64,000 bases of DNA from Clostridia bacterium (GTDB taxonomy: Bacteria; Bacillota; Clostridia; Oscillospirales; CAG-272). The stretch lies in contig JAFTMG010000136.1 of the NCBI GenBank assembly GCA_017452525.1, positions 1-64,000 on the forward strand, read 5' to 3'. This document shows positions 53,616-62,515 of the stretch, piece after piece. Every line of letters starts with the position of its first letter. Within the stretch, counting starts at the first letter, position 1. Below the pieces are notes generated by a model. The model was not told the DNA's origin. It ran no database searches and was given only the letters and a program-made list of their open reading frames with translations. Made by a program: the position numbers and the translations under genes.

Positions 53616-53636
53616 TAAATCAAAGGAGGCATCCCT

Positions 53637-54851
53637 ATGAAAAAATGGCTGAGCGCGATCTGCATCATACTGATGCTCGTATCCCTGACCGCCTGCGATG
53701 CGTCAGAAAAGCAGTATATCGAGGCGGAGCTCGATCCCGACACGGGAATCATCATGAAAACGGCCTACCCTGTGTATGACAAGAACTGCGAACAGATCTC
53801 CTTTATCATTGAAAACAACTCAGAGGAACGGATCGAGTTCGGCTCGGACTGGTGGCTCGAACGCCTGTCGGGAAAACGCTGGAAACGCGTAAATTGGGAG
53901 ATCCCCACCGCATTTACCGACATTCTGTACTTCTCCGAGCCGGGGGTAAAACGATATTTCCAATGCTCCCTGAAGCCCTTTCAAAAAGGACTCAAAGACG
54001 GACGGTACCGCTTCATCAAGGAGATCGAGGGCGCTTGGTATACCGCCGAATTTGAGATCGGCGACTCCCCGATCACCGCTGAAACACCCTTCGGTTTTCT
54101 CCCGTTGGAGGATCTGCCGCAAAATTACTCCCCCGAGGATGCCGCCGCGGACGGGGTTGTGGTGCTTCGTGACGGCGGGATCGTCAACGGAGAGATCATG
54201 ACTGCCTTCTTCTCCGATTGGAACTCCTTTGACTTTTGCGGTCAGCTCCGCGTGATGAACGAGACGGAGGGCGGTTGGGTCGTGACCGATCTGATCCGCG
54301 GCGACACACGAGACAGCACCCGCCTTACATGCCGGATCGTGGCTCGGCGTGACGGCGCATCGGATGCGGTCAGCACCGCCTATTACAGCTTTTTCCACGT
54401 AGAGGATGGCAGAGCATATCTCTCCAACCGCCGCAATTTCACCACGCATGACGGTGTCCTCCCGCTTTACGGCGGCATCGCCCTCCCACAGGAGATCGCC
54501 GATCGGATCGAAGATTACCGAGGACCTGACAACGGTGCATCTCTGATCGTCTATTCCCCCGATGGTAAGATCCGCGCCACCATCCGCGAAGGCGGCGGTC
54601 TGTCGATTGGAACCGTCGGCTGGGGAACGGTATGCGGCGGCGAGTTCTCCGGCAAGACCCTGCTGGATCTGGTCTGGCAGGATGACAACACACTGCTCCT
54701 CATCGCCGACGGCGGTGAGCCGGGATTGTATTTTTACGAATTTATGCACGTGGATGCCGAGGACATGAAGAGCATCCGCACGCTCTCCTACACCTACTCT
54801 ACCCACGCCTACGTGAGAGACGAAGAAGGACGCATTCTCATACCGGAATAA
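53637..54851 (+). CDS. Predicted lipoprotein with N-terminal Ig-like domain
   Basis: 404 aa. Signal peptide MKKWLSAICIILMLVSLTAC with lipobox LTAC (Cys20). Residues 40-150 form an Ig-like beta domain (QISFIIENNSEERIEFGSDWWLERLSGKRWKRV) found in many clostridial lipoproteins. The C-terminal part has beta-propeller-like strands (SLIVYSPDGKIRATIREGG, DLVWQDDNTLLLIADGGEPGLYFYEF). AAAGGAGG precedes the ATG, 21 nt after the GH95 stop, so probably the last gene of that transcript. Function unknown. Confidence 0.8.
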   Translation: MKKWLSAICIILMLVSLTACDASEKQYIEAELDPDTGIIMKTAYPVYDKNCEQISFIIENNSEERIEFGSDWWLERLSGKRWKRVNWEIPTAFTDILYFSEPGVKRYFQCSLKPFQKGLKDGRYRFIKEIEGAWYTAEFEIGDSPITAETPFGFLPLEDLPQNYSPEDAAADGVVVLRDGGIVNGEIMTAFFSDWNSFDFCGQLRVMNETEGGWVVTDLIRGDTRDSTRLTCRIVARRDGASDAVSTAYYSFFHVEDGRAYLSNRRNFTTHDGVLPLYGGIALPQEIADRIEDYRGPDNGASLIVYSPDGKIRATIREGGGLSIGTVGWGTVCGGEFSGKTLLDLVWQDDNTLLLIADGGEPGLYFYEFMHVDAEDMKSIRTLSYTYSTHAYVRDEEGRILIPE

Positions 54852-54856
54852 CGCAA

Positions 54857-54892
54857 CAAGCCCACCGCCGAACACGTTCGGCGGTGGGCTGA
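54857..54892. terminator. Bidirectional terminator
   Basis: AGCCCACCGCCGAA pairs with TTCGGCGGTGGGCT (14 bp), between the converging lipoprotein and GH51 genes. Confidence 0.8.
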
Positions 54893-54914
54893 TATCATCT
54901 TATTCAGATCATCC

Positions 54915-56378
54915 TCACGCGATCGACACGCGAACGCTGACGACGCCGGCGGCGGGGACGGTGATGGCACCGTCAAGGGCAACGTCGCTGACCTCGATGG
55001 GTGCGACGGCGTTGGGTGCCTCGAAGGTGTTGTGAGAATTCATGGCATCCCCCTTGAGGGTGGTAACGGTCGCCTTGCCTGCGTAGCTACCGCCGAGCAG
55101 ATTGAGGCTGACCTCGGCATCCTCGGCGCAGTTGCAGTTGGCGAGAGTAACGGTCATAACGCCGTCCTTGACGGAGGCGGAGACGGAAACACGCGCATCC
55201 AGCGCATCGTTGTTCTCTGCCACCGTCTTGATGGCGGTACCGTTCTGATGTGTCTTGAACATATCGAAAACGTGGAAAGTAGGCGTCTCGATGCAGTTCT
55301 CACCGCCTGCCAGGAAGAGGCAATGGAGGTTGTTGACCAGCTGGGCGACGTTCGCCATCTTGATCTTATCGCACTGATTGTTGAAGATATTCAGCGTGAT
55401 GGCGCTGATGACGGCATCACGCATGGTCGACTGCTGCTCGAAGAGATTGTATCCCTTGCTCGGGCCCGAACCGTCGGGATGCCAGCAGCCCCACTCGTCG
55501 ATGACCAGCTTCATCTCCTTCTCCATCTTATAGCCCTGCAGAACGCCCCAGTGGCGGGTGATCAGCTCGTCCATGCGGTATGCCTTCTCCAGCAGCTCAT
55601 ACCATTGCTCGGCGGTGAAGTCGACGCAGTCGCCTGCCTTGCCGCAGTAATAGTGGAAGGACATGCCGCCGAGGATCCGTCGAATGCCCTGCATGCTGTC
55701 GGTGAGACGGCGGGTCCAATTGTAATCGCCGCCGTTGGCGCCGCCCGCGATCAGATCCTTGGGGGCGGAGGGGATATTTTTCAGAATGGTGGCAAAGCGG
55801 CGATACTCAAGGGCGTAATAATCGGGCGTCATATTGCCGCCGCCGCCCCAGTTCTCGTTGCCGATGCCCCAATAGGGGATGTCAAAGGGTTCGGGATGAC
55901 CGTTCTTCTCGCGCTCCAGCGCCAGCGTGGTGGTACCGCGGGGAGAGAGGCAATAGTCCATCCAATCGCGGGCATGAAGCGGGGTGATGGAGGTCACGTT
56001 GACGGCGAAATAGGGCTTGGCGCCGATCATCTCGCACAGATCGACAAACTCATGCGTGCCGACGCTGTTGGGCTCATAGCGGCCGTCCTTTTCCGTCCAC
56101 CAATTGGGACGGACGGGGCGGTTCTCGCCGATGCCGTCGCGCCAATCGTAGGTCTCGGCAAAGCAACCGCCCGGCCAGCGGAGAACGGGCGCGTGGATCT
56201 GCTTCATTTTGTCGATGATGTGCTTGCGGAAGCCGTTGACGTTCGGGATCTTCGAATCCTTGCCGACCCAGAGACCGTCATAAAAGACGCCGCCGATATG
56301 CTCGGAGAAATGGCCGTAGATCTCGGGAGCAATGGTGCCGATTTTGTCCGGAACGACAAGATGAATGGTCTTTTTCAT
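54915..56378 (-). CDS. GH51 alpha-L-arabinofuranosidase
   Basis: 487 aa from the ATG at 56378 (GGAGGT 7 nt upstream). Retaining exo-enzyme removing arabinofuranose from arabinan and arabinoxylan oligosaccharides. Motifs: IYGHFSEHIGG, LRWPGGCFAETYDWRDGIG, acid/base Glu in GIGNENWGGGG, SFHYYC and nucleophile Glu in VIDEWGCWHP; C-terminal jelly-roll-like beta domain. No signal peptide: intracellular. Behind the phosphoesterase gene with a 51-nt gap; its own promoter was not found. Confidence 0.95.
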   Translation of the reverse strand: MKKTIHLVVPDKIGTIAPEIYGHFSEHIGGVFYDGLWVGKDSKIPNVNGFRKHIIDKMKQIHAPVLRWPGGCFAETYDWRDGIGENRPVRPNWWTEKDGRYEPNSVGTHEFVDLCEMIGAKPYFAVNVTSITPLHARDWMDYCLSPRGTTTLALEREKNGHPEPFDIPYWGIGNENWGGGGNMTPDYYALEYRRFATILKNIPSAPKDLIAGGANGGDYNWTRRLTDSMQGIRRILGGMSFHYYCGKAGDCVDFTAEQWYELLEKAYRMDELITRHWGVLQGYKMEKEMKLVIDEWGCWHPDGSGPSKGYNLFEQQSTMRDAVISAITLNIFNNQCDKIKMANVAQLVNNLHCLFLAGGENCIETPTFHVFDMFKTHQNGTAIKTVAENNDALDARVSVSASVKDGVMTVTLANCNCAEDAEVSLNLLGGSYAGKATVTTLKGDAMNSHNTFEAPNAVAPIEVSDVALDGAITVPAAGVVSVRVSIA

Positions 56379-56429
56379 GGTTGTTACCTCCAAATGTATA
56401 CGTTACGTTGTATTTCACATGATGATCCG

Positions 56430-57335
56430 TCACAGAGAACGGGTAAGCTCGATCATAGAGGAGACGGTGCGCACCGTCTCAAAGGTGCCGTTTTCGGCAA
56501 GGTACCGATAGGCGGGCTTGACGTGATATGTAAGGACGCGGTCACTGCCCTCCTCCCATTCCAGCATCTGATACCCCCACGCCCAGGCAAAGCTGAAACG
56601 GGAGAAGGTCCACTTGCCCTCGGGGGTACAGATGCCGTTGTAGGCATAGCCACCGATGTCGATCAGCGGCTTTTGCCCCCATCGCTCGCCCGTGGCAACG
56701 ATGCCGTCGTGGTGGGTATGTCCGCGGAACATGCAGACGGTTGGCGTGGCGCGTACCCACGCCATTGCCTCCTCGCCCTCCCCGCTCTCCTTGATGTGGT
56801 GCGCGCAAAGATAGAGCGGCTTGCCGTCAAACCGCTCTGCCACACCGCGCAAAAATTTCACATCCAACGGCGTGTAGGGCGAGCCGGATGCTCCGTGAGC
56901 AGGCGTGGTGGCAAAGGTGTCCGCCATCACGAAAACGCTCCCGCCGATCTCCACGGCAAACTGCCTGCCATAGCCGAAGATCTCACGCCATACCTCATCG
57001 GGATAGCTGTCATGGTTCCCTGCCAGCGCCCATGCGGGACAGGGCAGACGATCCATCACCTCTTCCTTGAAGCGGCGGCAGTAGTTATCGGGCAGATTGC
57101 GGAAATCATAGTCGTCAATGGAAAGATCCCCCAGTACCAGCACGCCGTCCAGGGGCGCTTTTTCATGCTCGGCAAGGATCGCCTTGCGCAGCAGGTCGAT
57201 CTTTTCCTTTTGGGTATGCCCGAAGGCATCCCCCGCGGCAACCGAGGTATTGACCGCAGGGTCGATCCGTTTCATCTCCTCGTGCGTCTCCTCGGTGGTG
57301 TAATGCATGTCGGAGATCAGCAATACTCTGTGCAT
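56430..57335 (-). CDS. Calcineurin-like metallophosphoesterase
   Basis: 301 aa. Dimetal phosphoesterase: LLISDMHY (DxH motif, 5-12), VLVLGDLSIDD (GDxxD), LAGNHDSY (GNHD), YLCAHHIK and FRGHTHHDG (GHTH). No signal peptide or membrane segment, so cytoplasmic; substrate unknown. It starts 15 nt after metH and may be co-transcribed with the methionine genes. Confidence 0.9.
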   Translation of the reverse strand: MHRVLLISDMHYTTEETHEEMKRIDPAVNTSVAAGDAFGHTQKEKIDLLRKAILAEHEKAPLDGVLVLGDLSIDDYDFRNLPDNYCRRFKEEVMDRLPCPAWALAGNHDSYPDEVWREIFGYGRQFAVEIGGSVFVMADTFATTPAHGASGSPYTPLDVKFLRGVAERFDGKPLYLCAHHIKESGEGEEAMAWVRATPTVCMFRGHTHHDGIVATGERWGQKPLIDIGGYAYNGICTPEGKWTFSRFSFAWAWGYQMLEWEEGSDRVLTYHVKPAYRYLAENGTFETVRTVSSMIELTRSL

Positions 57336-57350
57336 ACCTCACCTCATATA

Positions 57351-59771
57351 TCACTCGCCGCAGATCTGCTCGGCATAGCGGACCGCCTCCATGGCATCCT
57401 TGCCATAGAAATCCGCGCCGATTCGCTCGGCATAGTCACGGTTGAGCACGGCACCGCCCACCATCACGCGGCAATGGGGCGCGCGGGCACGCAGAAGTCG
57501 GATGGTCTCCTCCATGGCGGGGACGGTGGTCGTCATCAGCGCGCTCAGACCGCACAGCGGCGCGCCCAGCCGAACCACCTCGTCCGCGATCTTCTCCGGT
57601 GCCACGTCCTTGCCCAGATCGACCACGCGGAAGCCGTAATTTTCCAGCAGCAGCTTGACGATATTCTTGCCGATATCGTGAATGTCCCCCGCCACGGTGG
57701 CGATCACCACGGGAGCCCCCGACCGCTCGGCGGTCTGCTCTTTCGTTTGCGACAGGTGAAGCTTGATCTGCTCCGATGCCGCACGTGCCGCCTCGGCACT
57801 CATCAATAGCTGGGGCAGATAGACCGTCTTCTCCTCAAAGCCGCGCCCCACCTCATCCAGCGCGGGAATGATCTCCTCACGCACCAGCGTCATGGGCTCG
57901 GCGCCGTCCGCAAGGCTCTTTGCCGTCAGTACGCCCGCCTGCTCCCGCAAGCCCTTGATCACGGCGTGGCGAAGCGTTCCCTCCGCCGCGGCGGGTGCCG
58001 ACGCGATAGCCGCAGACGAAGCCGACACGGCAGTCGGCGCAGGTAGCGCTGCCGCAAAGCTCACGTAATCGGCACAGTTGGCATCATAGCCGCGCAGAGC
58101 GCGATAGGCGTGATACGCCCCCATCATCTCTGCCGAATAGGGGTTCATGATGGCGGCACCAAGCCCGCTCTGCAGGGCGAGGGTGAAGAAAATACTGTTT
58201 ACGGTATCCCGTGCGGGAAGCCCGAAGGACACGTTGGAAACACCGAGAGAGGTAAGACATCCCAGCTCCCCGCGGATGCGGCGCACCGCCTCCAGCGTGA
58301 CGTTCGCCGCCTGCGGATCGGTGCTGACCGTCATGGTCAGGGGATCGAAGATGATATCCCGCCGATCGACGCTGTAGCTCTCCGCCACCCGCAGGATCCG
58401 CGCGGCGATCTCCAACCTTCCCTCTGCCGTGGAGGGGATCCCCTGCTCGTCCAGCGTCAGCGCCACCACCATGCCGCCGTATTTTTTGACCAAGGGGAAG
58501 ATGGCGTCCATGCTCTCCCGCTTGCCGTTGACGGAATTGATCATCGCCTTGCCGTTGTAGCGGCGGAGTGCGCGCTCCATGGCGGCGGGGCTTGCCGTGT
58601 CGATCTGAAGCGGCAGGTCGAGAATGGCTTGCAGCTCACACACCGTCTCGCAAAGCATTTCGGACTCGTCGATGTCGGGCAGTCCCACGTTGACGTCCAG
58701 CACCTGCACGCCGCATTCCTGCTGGCGCAAGCCCTCTCGCAAAATATAGTCCAGATCATGCTCCACCAGCGCCTGCTTGAAGCGCTTCTTCCCCGTGGGA
58801 TTGATGCGCTCGCCGATCAATACGGGGCGATCCTCCTCAAAGCGGACGGCATGGGTATAGGAGGACACCACGCCAAACGCTTTCTTTTCGATCGGTTTTG
58901 GCGTGATATTTTTAATTTTATCAACAGTACGTTGAATATATTCCGGGGTGGTACCGCAACAACCGCCAACCGCACGCACGCCGCCATGAACCGCCTCCGC
59001 CAGCTCCTCGGCAAATTCCTCGGGGGTGATATCGTAAACGGTCTTGCCGTCCGCATTTCGGGGCAGTCCCGCGTTGGGCTTGACCGCCACGGGGACCGAG
59101 GCATTTTCCAACAGCTCACGGATCACCCCGCGAAGCTGTCTCGGACCCAACGAGCAGTTCAGACCGATCACGTCCGCCCCCATGCCCTCCAGCATGGCGA
59201 CCATGGCGGCGGGCTTTGCCCCCGTCATCAGCTTGCCGTCCTCGCCGTAAGCATTGGTGACGATCACGGGCAGCGAGCAGTTCTCCTTGACGGCAAGCAA
59301 CGCCGCCTTGGTCTCGTAGCTGTCGTTCATCGTCTCGACCGTGATCAGATCCACGCCGTATTTCACACCGAGACGAACGGTGGCGGCAAAGAGCGCCACG
59401 GCGTCCTCAAAATCCAGGTCTCCGTAGGGCTTCAAAAGCTTTCCGCAGGGACCGATATCCAGCGCGACCCACGTGGGGTGGCTGACGGAGGCGCACTCCT
59501 GCGCCATACGGGCATTGCAGACGGCGGTGCAGACGATGTTTTCCAGCTCCTCGTGGGAGAATTTCAGCAGATTGGCACCAAAGGTGTTGGTGTTGATCAC
59601 GTGGCTCCCTGCCCGCAGATAATCCCGATGGATATCGCGGATCACCAGCGGATGGCTGAGGTTCCAGCGCTCGGGCAACTCACCTGCACCAAGTCCCGCC
59701 GACTGTAAAAGCGTTCCCATACCGCCGTCCAGCACCACGGTATGGTCCTTGATATACGTTAAAAAATCCAT
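57351..59771 (-). CDS. metH: Cobalamin-dependent methionine synthase lacking the activation domain
   Basis: 806 aa from the ATG at 59771 (AGAGG 6 nt upstream). Transfers methyl from methyl-THF to homocysteine via B12. Domains in order: homocysteine/zinc domain (about 1-290; LDGGMGTLLQ, zinc Cys in IGLNCSLGP and VGGCCGTTPE), pterin-binding domain (about 310-570; IGERINPTGKKRFK, QIDTASPAAMERAL), an Ala-rich linker, then cap and B12 domains with the cobalt-binding GDIHDIGKNIV. The C-terminal SAM-dependent activation domain of the 1,200-aa enzyme is absent; the adjacent gene supplies it. Confidence 0.95.
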   Translation of the reverse strand: MDFLTYIKDHTVVLDGGMGTLLQSAGLGAGELPERWNLSHPLVIRDIHRDYLRAGSHVINTNTFGANLLKFSHEELENIVCTAVCNARMAQECASVSHPTWVALDIGPCGKLLKPYGDLDFEDAVALFAATVRLGVKYGVDLITVETMNDSYETKAALLAVKENCSLPVIVTNAYGEDGKLMTGAKPAAMVAMLEGMGADVIGLNCSLGPRQLRGVIRELLENASVPVAVKPNAGLPRNADGKTVYDITPEEFAEELAEAVHGGVRAVGGCCGTTPEYIQRTVDKIKNITPKPIEKKAFGVVSSYTHAVRFEEDRPVLIGERINPTGKKRFKQALVEHDLDYILREGLRQQECGVQVLDVNVGLPDIDESEMLCETVCELQAILDLPLQIDTASPAAMERALRRYNGKAMINSVNGKRESMDAIFPLVKKYGGMVVALTLDEQGIPSTAEGRLEIAARILRVAESYSVDRRDIIFDPLTMTVSTDPQAANVTLEAVRRIRGELGCLTSLGVSNVSFGLPARDTVNSIFFTLALQSGLGAAIMNPYSAEMMGAYHAYRALRGYDANCADYVSFAAALPAPTAVSASSAAIASAPAAAEGTLRHAVIKGLREQAGVLTAKSLADGAEPMTLVREEIIPALDEVGRGFEEKTVYLPQLLMSAEAARAASEQIKLHLSQTKEQTAERSGAPVVIATVAGDIHDIGKNIVKLLLENYGFRVVDLGKDVAPEKIADEVVRLGAPLCGLSALMTTTVPAMEETIRLLRARAPHCRVMVGGAVLNRDYAERIGADFYGKDAMEAVRYAEQICGE

Positions 59772-59784
59772 AGCATACCTCTTT

Positions 59785-60375
59785 CTACTCAATGCCGATC
59801 AGAGCCGTTACCGACTTGGAGGGCGACATCAAAAGACTCTCGTTCAGCGTCAGCCCGATGCGGCGGGGGCAATCCAGTACGCGGAAGATCTCCCGCTGAA
59901 ACGTCAGCGGCAGGTCTCCGTAGCCGGGGCTGAAGCGGGTGTGGATCCGCCCGCCGAAGGAGGCGTAGCGGATATCCGTTTCAAACGCCTCGCAGACCGC
60001 CTCGATCCGCTCGGCACCGATCGCCTGCAGGCAAAGGGCGCGGGTGGGTGACAGACGGCTGTATCTGGCGATCAAACGGTCAAGCCCTACCCCAAGAGTA
60101 GCGGCAAACGCAACCACGTGGGTACAGCCCGCCAGATGGGCAACGAGACTGTGGGAGGCGGCGCGCGCAAAGGTCATGTCCGCTTCCCCTCCGTCCAGCT
60201 TCAGGGCAAACTCGGCGTAACAGAGCCGATAGGAAAGCATCGGCAGAGCCTCGGCAAGTGCCCCGTCCAGCTCCCGCTCCACCTCTTCACTCACCGCGGC
60301 GGTGCGCATATAACGCAAGATCTCCCGCCGATCCGGCGGCGGCGCGGCATACTCCTTGATATAAACGGCACTCAC
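59785..60375 (-). CDS. Stand-alone MetH activation-domain protein
   Basis: 196 aa, GTG start 2 nt after the metF stop. Contains the SAM-binding signature HTRFSPGYGDLPLTFQREIF and the family ending LTLNESLLMSPSKSVTALIGI, as in the C-terminal reactivation domain of MetH. It provides in trans what the truncated MetH lacks: reductive remethylation of oxidised cobalamin. Sits between metF and metH, with gaps of 2 and 13 nt, so the three are made together. Confidence 0.92.
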   Translation of the reverse strand: MSAVYIKEYAAPPPDRREILRYMRTAAVSEEVERELDGALAEALPMLSYRLCYAEFALKLDGGEADMTFARAASHSLVAHLAGCTHVVAFAATLGVGLDRLIARYSRLSPTRALCLQAIGAERIEAVCEAFETDIRYASFGGRIHTRFSPGYGDLPLTFQREIFRVLDCPRRIGLTLNESLLMSPSKSVTALIGIE

Positions 60376-60377
60376 GG

Positions 60378-61256
60378 TTATTTCCCTAAAATATCGGACA
60401 GATTTTCACGGATCCTTGCCGCCACATGAGGCTTGTTCATGGAATACACGTGAACGTTGGTCACGTTATTGGCAAAAAGATCGATGATCTGATCGGTGGC
60501 ATAGGCAATGCCCGCCTGCATCATGGCGGCGGGATCGGAACCGAATTTATCCACCAGGCTCTTGAAGCGCTGAGGCATATGGGAACCGGAAAGCTGAATG
60601 GCACGTTTGACCTGCACAGCGTTGGTGATGGGCATGATGCCTGCTACCACCGGCACGGTGATCCCCGCCTCGCGGATCTTATATAAGAAGTTGTAAAGCA
60701 GATTGTTGTCAAAAAACATCTGGGTGGTCAGAAATTCACACCCCGCCTCCACCTTCTCGCGCAGACGCCTGATGTCCTCCTTACGGTCGGCACTCTCGGG
60801 ATGCACCTCGGGATAGCAGGCACCGCCAATGCAAAAGCCCGCCCCGCTCTCCTTCAGCTCACGAATGAGGTCAATGGCGTAGTGATAGGGCCATCCGCTC
60901 CGATCGGCGTCGGCAAGCTGCGGAGGAATATCGCCCCGCAGTGCCATCACGTTCTCGATCCCCGCCCGTTTGATGTCCTCAATGCGGGCATGGACCGTAT
61001 CACGGGTGGAGGAAACGCAGGTCAGGTGCGCAAGGGACGGCACGCCGTAATCCGCCTTGATCTCCTTGGCGATATCCAGCGTATAGCGGCTGGTGCCGCC
61101 GCCCGCGCCGTAGGTCACGCTCATAAACGCGGGGCGGAGCTTGGCGATCTCCCGCACCGCGCTGTGAACGGTATCCCAAGCGTCATCCACCTTGGGCGGA
61201 AAGACCTCGAAGGAAAGAGAGAGGGTATCCTGCTTTAAAATTTCGGTAAGCTTCAT
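60378..61256 (-). CDS. metF: 5,10-methylenetetrahydrofolate reductase
   Basis: 292 aa. Flavoprotein making methyl-THF for MetH. Motifs: SLSFEVFPPKVDDAWDTVHSAV (active Glu), MSVTYGAGGGTSRYTLDIA, HLTCVSSTRD, NVMALRGDIPP and FLTTQMFFDNNLLYNFL. First gene of the leftward metF / activation / metH unit. There is no SAM riboswitch in the short leader. Confidence 0.96.
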   Translation of the reverse strand: MKLTEILKQDTLSLSFEVFPPKVDDAWDTVHSAVREIAKLRPAFMSVTYGAGGGTSRYTLDIAKEIKADYGVPSLAHLTCVSSTRDTVHARIEDIKRAGIENVMALRGDIPPQLADADRSGWPYHYAIDLIRELKESGAGFCIGGACYPEVHPESADRKEDIRRLREKVEAGCEFLTTQMFFDNNLLYNFLYKIREAGITVPVVAGIMPITNAVQVKRAIQLSGSHMPQRFKSLVDKFGSDPAAMMQAGIAYATDQIIDLFANNVTNVHVYSMNKPHVAARIRENLSDILGK

Positions 61257-61290
61257 AACAAAACCTTCTTTGAAAATATTTATTCATTTT

Positions 61291-61332
61291 ATTATAACGC
61301 TTTTTTTCCCCGTTTGCAAGAGAATTCTTGCA
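61291..61332 (-). promoter_or_regulatory. Promoter and operator-like dyad of the met operon
   Basis: Leftward TTGCAA (61314-61319), 17 bp, TATAAT (61291-61296). TGCAAG-AGAATT-CTTGCA (61315-61332) overlaps the -35 and could bind a repressor. The leader is about 30 nt, which rules out a classical SAM or T-box riboswitch. Confidence 0.7.
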
Positions 61333-61387
61333 CTTTGCGCCGCCGCACGAAAAATTTTCCGCCACACAAGTTTTTTTCTTTCTCCAC

Positions 61388-61416
61388 TTGCCTTTTTCGC
61401 CCAAACAGGCTATAAT
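61388..61416 (+). promoter_or_regulatory. Promoter of the 2-hydroxyacid dehydrogenase gene
   Basis: TTGCCT (61388-61393), 17 bp, TATAAT (61411-61416). Confidence 0.8.
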
Positions 61417-61452
61417 AAGAGCAAATAAACCGACGAAAGGAGAACGACACCC

Positions 61453-62454
61453 ATGAAAAGCATACTGATGGGCGGCGGAAAGCTTTTTTCCGTCTATACA
61501 CCGCGATCGATCGAGACGCTGGTCAAGCAGGCAGATCTCTGCCCCACACCGATATCCCGCGAGGAGCTGCTCTCCTCACCCGAAAAATACCGTGACGTGG
61601 AATACATCTTCTCCACGTGGGGCATGCCCAAGCTGAGTGAAGAGGAGATCCGCACCTGCCTGCCCTCTCTGCGCGCCGTCTTTTACGCCGCGGGATCGGT
61701 GCAGGCGTTTGCACGCGAGCATTTTGCCAGCGGGGTCCGCGTTTTCTCGGCATGGGGCTCCAACGCCGTGCCCGTTGCCGAATATACGGTGGCACAGATC
61801 CTGCTTGCCAACAAGGGCTTCTTCTCCTCCTGCCGCATCATGACGCGCGGCGACCACAAGGGCGCGAAACACTATTTTCAAAACATGCCGGGCAATTACG
61901 GCGCGCGGGTGGGCATCATCGGCGCGGGCATGATCGGCAAAATGGTGATTCGCCGTCTGGCTGACTACAGGCTGGAAACGGTGGTCTACGACCCCTTCCT
62001 CAGCGAGGAGAAAGCGGCGGGGCTGGGGACGAAAAAGGTCTCTCTGGAGGAGCTGTTTGAAACCTCGCAGACGGTGAGCAACCACGTGGCAAATCTGCCT
62101 GCCACCGTCGGCATGCTAAACTACGCACTGTTCTCCCGCATGCCCGAAACGGCGACCTTCATCAACACCGGGCGCGGCGCGCAAGTGGTGGAGGAGGATC
62201 TGATCCGCGCTCTGCGGGAATGTCCCACCCGCACCGCGGTGCTGGACGTGACCTACCCCGAGCCTCCCCTGCCCGACAGTCCCTTCTATTCACTCCCCAA
62301 TGTATTTCTCACCCCCCACATTGCCGGCTCGGCAGGAGACGAGGTGGCACGCATGGGCGAGCAGATGGTGTCCGTCTTCGCGCAGTGGCAAAAGGACCCC
62401 GAGCAAGCCTTTGATTGCGAGGTCACACGCCCCATGCTGGAAACGATGGCGTGA
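61453..62454 (+). CDS. D-isomer-specific 2-hydroxyacid dehydrogenase family protein
   Basis: 333 aa. NAD(P)-dependent dehydrogenase fold: VGIIGAGMIGKMVIRRL (Rossmann), VVYDPFL with an acidic residue favouring NAD, FINTGRGAQVVEEDLIRAL, the Glu in VTYPEPPLPDSPFY and the catalytic His in FLTPHIAGS. The N-terminal substrate domain (FSTWGMPKLSEEEIRTCLPSL) is like that of sugar- or glyoxylate-type members of clostridial glycan loci. Substrate unknown. Monocistronic, with promoter and terminator. Confidence 0.9.
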   Translation: MKSILMGGGKLFSVYTPRSIETLVKQADLCPTPISREELLSSPEKYRDVEYIFSTWGMPKLSEEEIRTCLPSLRAVFYAAGSVQAFAREHFASGVRVFSAWGSNAVPVAEYTVAQILLANKGFFSSCRIMTRGDHKGAKHYFQNMPGNYGARVGIIGAGMIGKMVIRRLADYRLETVVYDPFLSEEKAAGLGTKKVSLEELFETSQTVSNHVANLPATVGMLNYALFSRMPETATFINTGRGAQVVEEDLIRALRECPTRTAVLDVTYPEPPLPDSPFYSLPNVFLTPHIAGSAGDEVARMGEQMVSVFAQWQKDPEQAFDCEVTRPMLETMA

Positions 62455-62466
62455 CCGCATATACAC

Positions 62467-62507
62467 AGCAAAGCAAGCCGATCCCGCGAGGGCGGCTTGC
62501 TTTTTTC
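62467..62507. terminator. Bidirectional terminator
   Basis: AAAGCAAGCCG pairs with CGGCTTGCTTT around a loop, followed by TTTCG. Confidence 0.8.
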
Positions 62508-62515
62508 GTTGCAAT

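Noticed and set aside
55032..57809. 925-codon open frame antisense to GH51, the phosphoesterase and metH
   Set aside because: Same shadow effect; the minus-strand proteins have clear catalytic motifs.
61257..61290. SAM or T-box riboswitch upstream of metF
   Set aside because: The leader from the predicted start is only about 30 nt and has no matching stem-loops.
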